A DNA stretch of 7,664 nucleotides. Origin: an uncultured Oscillospiraceae bacterium. GTDB lineage: Bacteria; Bacillota; Clostridia; Oscillospirales; Oscillospiraceae. Each line of letters starts with the position of its first letter. Positions within the stretch are counted from its first letter, which is position 1. This document shows positions 1 to 4,449 of the stretch, piece by piece. The notes under the pieces are model-generated. The model was given only the letters and a program-made list of their open reading frames with translations. It ran no database searches and had not been told where the DNA came from. A program made the position numbers and the translations under genes. The stretch is from assembly GCA_910584805.1 (NCBI GenBank), contig CAJUCB010000080.1, positions 401 to 8,064 of the forward strand. Reading direction: 5' to 3'.

Positions 1-528
1 GCAAAAATCCTCAGCGAGAAGCAGGCCATCGTGGCTGAACTCACCGAGAAGCTCCAAAACGCCGCTGCCGGCGTTATTGTGGACTACAAGGGCATCACCG
101 TGGCAGAGGACACCGAGCTGCGCGCCAAGATGCGTGAAGCTGGTGTGGATTACTTTGTCATGAAGAACACCCTGTCCCGCTTCGCCGTGAAGAACGCTGG
201 GCTGGACGAGCTGTGTGACGTGCTCAAGGGCACCACATCCATCGCCCTGTGCCAGGGGGACCCCGTGGCCGCCGCCAAGGTGGTCAGCGAGTTCTCCAAG
301 AAGCTGGCCGCCCAGGAGAAGTTCACCGTGAAGGCTGGCTTCGTGGACGGCAAGGTCATCGACGCCGCCGGTGTCAAGGCCCTGGCCGACCTGCCCAGCA
401 AGGAAGTCCTGGTGGCTACTGTCCTGGGTACCCTTATCGCACCCGTTCGCGGCCTGGCCACTGTGCTGGACGCCAACATCTCTGGCCTGGCTCGCGTTGT
501 GCAGGCCATCGCAGATCAAAAGGCTTAA
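1..528 (+). CDS. rplJ: 50S ribosomal protein L10 (5' partial)
   Basis: L10 anchors the L7/L12 dimers to the large ribosomal subunit, forming the stalk that recruits translation GTPases. The reading frame is open from base 1 (AKILSEKQAIVAEL...), so the GTG at 31 is an internal Val and the true start lies just before the window; only about 3-5 residues are missing. Family landmarks are VDYKGITV near the N-terminus, then MKNTLSRFAVKNAG and LKGTTSIAL. The C-terminal helix (SGLARVVQAIADQKA) is the region known to bind L7/L12 dimers. The gene ends in TAA at 526-528 and is followed after 54 nt by rplL, the standard stalk-operon order. The L10-binding leader that normally mediates autogenous control would lie upstream and is not visible. 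Identification is secure. Confidence 0.97.
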   Translation, partial: AKILSEKQAIVAELTEKLQNAAAGVIVDYKGITVAEDTELRAKMREAGVDYFVMKNTLSRFAVKNAGLDELCDVLKGTTSIALCQGDPVAAAKVVSEFSKKLAAQEKFTVKAGFVDGKVIDAAGVKALADLPSKEVLVATVLGTLIAPVRGLATVLDANISGLARVVQAIADQKA

Positions 529-582
529 CGCCGCTGCATGAAAACATAATCATTTTTACTTTACTTTTGGAGGTACACTATT

Positions 583-963
583 ATGGCTAGCGAAAAGATC
601 ACCGCTATGATCGAAGAGATCAAGACCCTCACCGTCCTGGAGCTGTCCGAGCTGGTTCACGCTCTGGAGGACGAGTTCGGCGTTTCCGCCGCTGCTCCTG
701 TTGCTGTCGCCGCTGCTGGCGCTGCTCCCGCTGCTGAGGCCGCTGCTGAGAAGACCGAGTTCGACGTGGTCCTGGCTGACTTCGGCGCTGAGAAGATCAA
801 GGTCATCAAGGCTGTCCGTGAGATCACCGGCCTGGGCCTGGCTGACGCCAAGGCTCTGGTTGAGTCCGCTCCTAAGGCCATCAAGGAAGGCGTGTCCAAG
901 GACGACGCTGAGGCTCTGAAGAAGCAGCTGGAAGAGGTCGGCGCAAAGGTCGAGCTGAAGTAA
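583..963 (+). CDS. rplL: 50S ribosomal protein L7/L12
   Basis: This is the stalk protein that contacts EF-Tu, EF-G, IF2 and RF3 as multiple dimers on L10. The product is 126 aa, the usual length. Residues 1 to about 33 form the helical dimerisation domain (EKITAMIEEIKTLTVLELSELVHALEDEFG). Then comes an Ala/Pro/Val-rich flexible hinge (about residues 37-58). The C-terminal factor-binding domain carries the conserved EKIKVIKAVREITGLGLADAKALVE segment in two parts around the Lys-rich helix, and the protein ends in KVELK. The ATG at 583 follows GGAGG (569-573) with a 9-nt spacer. The preceding 54-nt gap is AT-rich and I see no hairpin in it. The gene is followed directly by a strong terminator, so no rpoB is co-transcribed in the usual position. 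Identification is secure. Confidence 0.98.
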   Translation: MASEKITAMIEEIKTLTVLELSELVHALEDEFGVSAAAPVAVAAAGAAPAAEAAAEKTEFDVVLADFGAEKIKVIKAVREITGLGLADAKALVESAPKAIKEGVSKDDAEALKKQLEEVGAKVELK

Positions 964-982
964 GTTTCCCTTACGGTTGTAT

Positions 983-1020
983 AAAAAGCGCGTTGCAGAA
1001 AACCTGCAACGCGCTTTTTT
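983..1020. terminator. bidirectional intrinsic terminator between rplL and the convergent minus-strand unit
   Basis: A perfect 11-bp stem, GCGCGTTGCAG (988-998) with CTGCAACGCGC (1004-1014), closes a 5-nt loop. It is flanked by an A-run (983-987) and a T-run (1015-1020). Reading either strand gives a GC-rich hairpin followed by U's, so it can end both the rplJ-rplL transcript and the minus-strand transcript whose last repaired stop codon is at 1031-1033. Confidence 0.93.
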
Positions 1021-1030
1021 ATTCATCATT

Positions 1031-1250
1031 TTAGGACTTCAGGCCAAACTTTACCGCTAAGCCAAACTCATCAGCTAGAGCCAGGAGCTTGGCATCGTCT
1101 TTCAATAGCCTCCATCATTGCTTTCCACACCTCTTTGGCAGAGTAGCGTTTATCCATCAATTCAGCATCTTCTTCTGCTTCCTGGAGTTTAAAATAAGCC
1201 TCGCTGTCAAACTGCACCATTTCAAAGCTTTCCATATCCAAAACAACCAT
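1031..1250 (-). pseudogene. Phd/YefM-type antitoxin remnant, N-terminally truncated and apparently frameshifted
   Basis: As written, an ATG at 1250 opens a 59-codon frame ending in TGA at 1071-1073. Its start (MVVLDMESFE), then EAYFKLQEAEEDAEL and KEVWKAMMEA, resembles the second half of Phd/YefM antitoxins: the last core strand, then the toxin-wrapping helices. The roughly 35-40 residue N-terminal DNA-binding half is absent, because the same frame upstream is the end of the radical SAM gene (TGA, nine bases, ATG). After MMEAIE the frame degenerates to RRCQAPGSS. Removing one A from the AAA run (T's at 1100-1102 on the plus strand) gives a continuous 72-residue frame ending LADEFGLAVKFGLKS, with TAA at 1031-1033 right before the terminator. 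GC is about 44% (79 of 180 bases in 1071-1250), well below its neighbours. No toxin gene is nearby. A real small protein, or a sequencing error in the run, remains possible. Confidence 0.6.
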
Positions 1251-1259
1251 ATCTCCCTC

Positions 1260-2381
1260 TCAAATGGGAATCGCCCGGATCATCAGTTGGTCGCAGACCT
1301 CATCTATGTTGTTCCGGTCGATCTCCGCCCGCTCCATGGTCTCCTTCACCTTATCCACTAGGGAAGGCCGGTTCAAATCGCTGAGCTCTCCCATAACGCC
1401 CAGCCGCCGGCCCAGGCGGAAAATGTTCTGGGTTGGTTCCGGGAGCGCCAAGAAGCGGTCGATGAGAGCCAGCATCTTGGGTTTATCCTCGGGCAGCCGG
1501 CCCCGGAGCTCCAAGAGGATATTTAGGATATGGTCGCTGTCCACCACGCTGGTGATCCCCTCCAAGCTCTCGATGAACAGGCGGATTTCGTGGATGGTCT
1601 CAATGTCGTTGGGACGGGTAAGGAGGCCTTTTTCGTAGTCCTCGTACATCTCCAAGCTCTCCGCCAGGGCCATGGAGCGGATGCGGATGAAGTTGGGATT
1701 GATCTGGTTCAGGGCGTCGGCAGTATCCAGGGCGCTGGCGCGGGCATACTCCCTGCCCCCCATACCAGGCATATAGAACTCGTTGATCTCAATGCCCGCC
1801 TGGATGGCCTTTTGCCCCGCTTCGATCTGCACCTGCTTGGTGACACCCTTGCGCATCAGTTTCAAAATATAGTCGTTCCCCGTCTCCATGCCGATGTGGA
1901 AGCGGTTCAGCCCCAGCTCCCGGTAGCGTTTCAAACGCTCCAGGCTCAGGCGGTTGATGGTATCGGAGCGGGCATAGGTGGTGATACGCCGGATGTTTGG
2001 AAAGGTCTGGTTCAGGTATTCCAGCACCTCAATCATCCCCTCCGGGGCCATGAGGATGCTGTTGGCATCCTGGAAGAACACCGACTGCATCCCGCTTTGG
2101 AGCCAGTGGTAGGCCATGTAGCAGGCCTCTTGGTCCGCCGCGGACATCTGGGGCTTGCCCTTTTCCCGGCCCTGGAACACGTCAATCCAATATTTCACGC
2201 AGTCGATGTCTTTTTTGATGTCCTCCGCCGTCCTGGGGCTGAAGGGCACGTCCCGGTAAAAGCCACAGAAGCGGCACTTGTTCCAGCCGCAGCCCCGGTT
2301 GATGCGCAATAACAAGCTGTATGCCTCGCTGGGCGGGCGGATGGGGCCCAGCTCAAAGCCCTCATAGCGTTCCTTCCCCAT
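1260..2381 (-). CDS. radical SAM protein of unknown substrate
   Basis: This is a 373-aa cytosolic protein with a radical SAM core. The iron-sulfur cluster motif is C31-x4-C36-x2-C39 (RGCGWNKCRFCGFYRD), which would bind a 4Fe-4S cluster and cleave S-adenosylmethionine to a 5'-deoxyadenosyl radical. The spacing is one residue longer than the textbook Cx3Cx2C, but similar GCxxN(K/R)CxFC motifs occur in a known branch of Firmicutes proteins that also begin with PPSEA-S-LL. Later landmarks are RRITTYARSDT, GMETGND (G164-N169, a strand/SAM-contact motif) and FYMPGMGG. The C-terminal third is charged and helical with no extra cysteine cluster. ATG at 2381 is chosen because AGGAGGA (about 2388-2396) lies roughly 8 nt upstream and a good promoter lies above it. 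The antitoxin remnant follows 9 nt after the stop. The exact reaction cannot be named from sequence. Confidence 0.88.
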   Translation of the reverse strand: MGKERYEGFELGPIRPPSEAYSLLLRINRGCGWNKCRFCGFYRDVPFSPRTAEDIKKDIDCVKYWIDVFQGREKGKPQMSAADQEACYMAYHWLQSGMQSVFFQDANSILMAPEGMIEVLEYLNQTFPNIRRITTYARSDTINRLSLERLKRYRELGLNRFHIGMETGNDYILKLMRKGVTKQVQIEAGQKAIQAGIEINEFYMPGMGGREYARASALDTADALNQINPNFIRIRSMALAESLEMYEDYEKGLLTRPNDIETIHEIRLFIESLEGITSVVDSDHILNILLELRGRLPEDKPKMLALIDRFLALPEPTQNIFRLGRRLGVMGELSDLNRPSLVDKVKETMERAEIDRNNIDEVCDQLMIRAIPI

Positions 2382-2425
2382 GGTCTGTTCCTCCTTTTGC
2401 CAGTCTTGTATCTAAAGTAGCTGCT

Positions 2426-2454
2426 ATTATACAGGAAAAGCCGTCCAAGGGCAA
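2426..2454 (-). promoter_or_regulatory. sigma-A-type promoter for the radical SAM gene
   Basis: On the minus strand, TTGCCC (2449-2454, four of six matches to TTGACA) is separated by exactly 17 bp from a perfect TATAAT (2426-2431). Transcription would start near 2419, giving a leader of about 38 nt before the ATG at 2381. Confidence 0.8.
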
Positions 2455-2456
2455 GC

Positions 2457-2491
2457 GGGGAATTTTGCCTGCTTCCGGTGGAAATTGCCCC
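2457..2491. repeat. imperfect inverted repeat between the divergent promoters
   Basis: GGGGAATTT (2457-2465) can pair with AAATTgCCCC (2482-2491), with one bulged G and a 16-nt loop. It lies just beyond the minus-strand -35 and upstream of the plus-strand -35. It could be a regulator site for one or both promoters, or chance; there is no T-run, so it is not a terminator. Confidence 0.25.
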
Positions 2492-2518
2492 CCTAGACGG
2501 AAAAATGCGAAAAAAAGG

Positions 2519-2547
2519 TTGCTATTGCGCCCAACTCTCTGTATAAT
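2519..2547 (+). promoter_or_regulatory. sigma-A-type promoter for the CofE-like gene
   Basis: TTGCTA (2519-2524, four of six matches to TTGACA) is followed after 17 bp by a perfect TATAAT (2542-2547). The predicted start is near 2554, leaving a leader of about 72 nt. I see no riboswitch-like fold in that leader. Confidence 0.8.
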
Positions 2548-2612
2548 AATTGCGGTGTTTTTCATCAAACTACCACTCCGTACCAAAAATATTCCGCAAA
2601 TCAACATAAATT

Positions 2613-2617
2613 GGAGG
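2613..2617 (+). promoter_or_regulatory. ribosome binding site that fixes the CofE-like start
   Basis: GGAGG lies 8 nt before the ATG at 2626. The in-frame TTG at 2611 overlaps the upstream side of this site and so cannot be the start it serves. Confidence 0.9.
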
Positions 2618-2625
2618 ATACAACC

Positions 2626-3801
2626 ATGGCAGGCGTGATTTCCAGAGGCATCCAGGGCCCCATTATCCGGGAGGGCGACGACATCGTCGACCTGGTCGTC
2701 AAGAGCGTATACGCATCAGAAAAGGAGGACGGCTACAGCCTCAAGGATCGGGATATCATCGCCGTCACCGAGTCCGTGGTGGCCCGCGCCCAGGGCAACT
2801 ATGTCAGTGTGGACCAGGTGGCCCAGGATATCCAAAATAAGTTCAACAGCAAGAAGCTGGGGCTGGTCTTCCCCATCCTCAGCCGCAACCGCTTCTCCGT
2901 GACCTTGAAGGCCATCGCCCGGGCAATGGACCAGGTGGTGGTGCTGTTCAGCTATCCCAATGACGAGGTGGGCAACCCCCTGATGGCCCGGTCTGCCTAT
3001 GTTAAGCACAAGTACGACGATGCCGGTTCCTACGATGAGGCCAGCTTCGTGGCCACCTTCGGTTCCCCCGTCCACCCCTTCACCGGGGTGAACTATCTGG
3101 ACTTCTACCGGGAAGTCATTGAGAGCGAGGGTGCCAAGGCCACCTTCCTCTTCTCCAACGACTGCCGCGCCATCGCCACAGCCTGTGACCATATCCTTTG
3201 CTGCGACATCCACACCCGCCAGGAGACCCGGGATACCCTGGCAGAAATGGGGAAAACCGTTTACACCCTGGCAGACATCATGTCCGCCCCCATCGACGGC
3301 AGCGGCTGCCATGAGACCTACGGCCTCCTGGGCTCCAACAAGGCCACCGAGGAAAAACTAAAGCTCTTCCCCCGGAACTGCCAGCCGGTGGTGGATGGCA
3401 TCCAGGCCCGTATCCAGAAGGAGCGTGGCATCCAGGTGGAGGCCATGATTTACGGCGACGGCGCTTTCAAAGACCCTGTGGGGGGCATCTGGGAGCTGGC
3501 AGACCCTGTGGTCTCCCCAGCCTATACCGCAGGCTTGGCAGGCCGCCCCAACGAGCTGAAGCTGAAGTACCTGGCAGACAACGACTTTGCCGACCTCTCC
3601 GGTGAGGCATTGAAACGTGCCATCCGCCAGGAGATTCAGAGCAAGAACGCCGACCTGGTGGGGGATATGAGCGCCGAGGGTACCACCCCCCGGCAGTATA
3701 CCGATCTGCTGGGCTCCCTTTGCGACCTGACCTCCGGCTCCGGTGACAAGGGTACCCCCTTCATCGTCATCCAGAACTATTTCAAAAATTACGCGGAGTG
3801 A
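2626..3801 (+). CDS. coenzyme F420-0:L-glutamate ligase-like protein (CofE family)
   Basis: The family enzyme adds L-glutamate to coenzyme F420-0 through gamma-linkages, using GTP and divalent metal. This 391-aa protein is about 140 residues longer than archaeal CofE (around 250 aa) and matches the long form I recall from Clostridia. The N-terminal IQGPIIREGDDIVDLV followed by DRDIIAVTESVVARAQGNYVSV matches the family's start (a strand, then the (S/T)ES-V-(S/A)(K/R)A-G segment). Further landmarks are FPILSRNRFSV, GLLGSNKATEEKLKLFPR, YGDGAFKDPVGGIWELADPVVSPAYT and, near the end, LTSGSGDKGTPFIVIQNYF. No signal peptide or membrane segment is seen. It stands alone, with its own promoter and terminator and no other F420 genes in view. 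The hosts suggested by this DNA are not generally known to make F420, so the family assignment is firm but the substrate is uncertain; a different carboxylate-amine ligation is plausible. Confidence 0.75.
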   Translation: MAGVISRGIQGPIIREGDDIVDLVVKSVYASEKEDGYSLKDRDIIAVTESVVARAQGNYVSVDQVAQDIQNKFNSKKLGLVFPILSRNRFSVTLKAIARAMDQVVVLFSYPNDEVGNPLMARSAYVKHKYDDAGSYDEASFVATFGSPVHPFTGVNYLDFYREVIESEGAKATFLFSNDCRAIATACDHILCCDIHTRQETRDTLAEMGKTVYTLADIMSAPIDGSGCHETYGLLGSNKATEEKLKLFPRNCQPVVDGIQARIQKERGIQVEAMIYGDGAFKDPVGGIWELADPVVSPAYTAGLAGRPNELKLKYLADNDFADLSGEALKRAIRQEIQSKNADLVGDMSAEGTTPRQYTDLLGSLCDLTSGSGDKGTPFIVIQNYFKNYAE

Positions 3802-3816
3802 GCCTCCGCCCAAGGA

Positions 3817-3845
3817 CCGCCGCCCCATTGGGGCGGCGGTTTTTT
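3817..3845 (+). terminator. intrinsic terminator after the CofE-like gene
   Basis: A perfect 10-bp GC-only stem, CCGCCGCCCC (3817-3826) with GGGGCGGCGG (3830-3839), surrounds a 3-nt ATT loop. It is followed by six T's (3840-3845) and begins 15 nt past the stop codon. It insulates the exporter operon from read-through. Confidence 0.95.
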
Positions 3846-3872
3846 ATGGTTCAACCTCCCCCAAATATCCCC

Positions 3873-3901
3873 TTGACAAATCGTGACAGCCCTGTTATAA
3901 T
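3873..3901 (+). promoter_or_regulatory. consensus promoter of the MarR-ABC operon
   Basis: The site is TTGACA (3873-3878), a 17-bp spacer and TATAAT (3896-3901), six of six matches in both boxes with ideal spacing. TG at 3893-3894 also forms an extended -10. The start is expected near 3908, giving a leader of about 46 nt. A promoter this strong usually needs a repressor, which fits the MarR gene directly downstream and the repeated sites at the transcription start. Confidence 0.93.
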
Positions 3902-3907
3902 GTGCGC

Positions 3908-3931
3908 TACCGAACTGTTCGTTACCGAACT
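3908..3931 (+). promoter_or_regulatory. probable MarR operator at the transcription start
   Basis: TACCGAACT occurs twice (3908-3916 and 3923-3931), a direct repeat with 15-nt period. Between the copies lies GTTCG (3917-3921), the inverse of CGAAC. CGAAC/GTTCG half-sites therefore alternate three times and make two overlapping palindromes: CGAACTGTTCG (3911-3921, perfect around a central T) and GTTCGTTACCGAAC (3917-3930, one mismatched pair). A dimer bound here would cover roughly +1 to +24 and block RNA polymerase. That the downstream MarR protein is the ligand is inferred from position. Confidence 0.72.
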
Positions 3932-3953
3932 TTTTCAGAAAGAAGGGACTTCC

Positions 3954-4400
3954 ATGTATCAGGACGACCCCTCCGCCCTCCATGTGGGGCGGCTGACCAA
4001 AACTCTAGACCACGCTTTGACCCGCAAGTGCTTGAAAATCGCGCGGGAGCGGGGCATCGACGAGTTCTCCATGATGCACGGCCACATTTTAGGCTTTCTC
4101 TACTGCCGGCAGAATCAGGATGTCTACCAACGGGACCTGGAAGCGGCGTTTAACGTCACCCGTTCCTCTGTCTCCGGCATGGTGAAGCTCATGGAAAAGA
4201 AGGGGTACATCACCCGTCAGAGCGCCGACGGCGATACGCGGCTGAAAAAGCTCTCTCTCACGGAGCTTGGAATCTCCGTCTTTGAACGCTCTATGGAGGC
4301 CATTGATGAGGTGGAGGCCCTGGCTTGCCAGGGCCTCAGCCTGGAAGAGCGGGCGCTCTTCCAATCCCTGTGCCAGCGGATCCAGGCAAATTTGCGTTAA
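3954..4400 (+). CDS. MarR-family transcriptional regulator
   Basis: This is a 148-aa winged helix-turn-helix regulator that would act as a DNA-binding dimer. N- and C-terminal helices (about 1-34 and 110-148) form the dimer interface. DVYQRDLEAAFNVTRSSVSGMVKLMEKKGYI (quoted here as DVYQRDLEAAFNV, then TRSSVSGMVKLMEKK at about 69-83) is the helix-turn-helix with its recognition helix. The wing follows (about 84-102) and has the family's D-x-R motif (D94, R96). ATG at 3954 is chosen because AAGAAGGG sits 6 nt upstream and because in-frame starts further up precede the predicted transcription start. The protein has four cysteines (C26, C51 and two near the C-terminus); thiol sensing is possible but unproven. 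Its gene leads an operon with two exporter subunits, so it is most likely a ligand-released autorepressor of drug or toxin efflux. The ligand is unknown. Confidence 0.92.
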   Translation: MYQDDPSALHVGRLTKTLDHALTRKCLKIARERGIDEFSMMHGHILGFLYCRQNQDVYQRDLEAAFNVTRSSVSGMVKLMEKKGYITRQSADGDTRLKKLSLTELGISVFERSMEAIDEVEALACQGLSLEERALFQSLCQRIQANLR

Positions 4401-4438
4401 CGGCAGCGGGCGGTTCGCGTTTCATTTGAACAGAGAAA

Positions 4439-4442
4439 GGAG
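4439..4442 (+). promoter_or_regulatory. ribosome binding site that fixes the first exporter start
   Basis: AAAGGAG ends 7 nt before the ATG at 4450. The frame is open much further upstream inside the MarR gene (to 4267), but only this ATG has a ribosome binding site and gives a normal ABC exporter N-terminus. Confidence 0.88.
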
Positions 4443-4449
4443 TGTCGCT

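Noticed and set aside
529..582. Possible attenuator in the rplJ-rplL gap
   Set aside because: The gap is AT-rich with no stable inverted repeat followed by T's; it only supplies the rplL ribosome binding site.
1095..1105. Programmed +1 frameshift in the antitoxin remnant
   Set aside because: I see no slippery heptamer, no stop codon at the shift point and no stimulatory hairpin, so a mutation or base-calling error in the AAA run is simpler.
1089..1361. Plus-strand 90-codon frame across the antitoxin remnant and the radical SAM end
   Set aside because: There is no ribosome binding site or promoter, it follows a terminator, and the minus strand explains the coding signal.
1530..2312. Plus-strand open frame of 260 codons opposite the radical SAM gene
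   Set aside because: It is an antisense shadow: the minus strand has a promoter, ribosome binding site and cysteine motif, while this frame has none of these and no recognisable domain.
2321..2638. Plus-strand 105-codon frame across the divergent promoter region
   Set aside because: It runs through both promoters and into the CofE-like start in another frame, with no ribosome binding site of its own.
2716..3312. Minus-strand open frame of 198 codons opposite the CofE-like gene
   Set aside because: Its composition (Gly/His/Val-rich) is typical of reverse-strand shadows, and the plus-strand protein is conserved here.
4401..4449. GTTC (4413-4416) and GAAC (4428-4431) in the MarR-exporter gap as a second operator
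   Set aside because: Only short half-sites match, the spacing differs from the operator at 3908-3931, and there is no promoter here to control.
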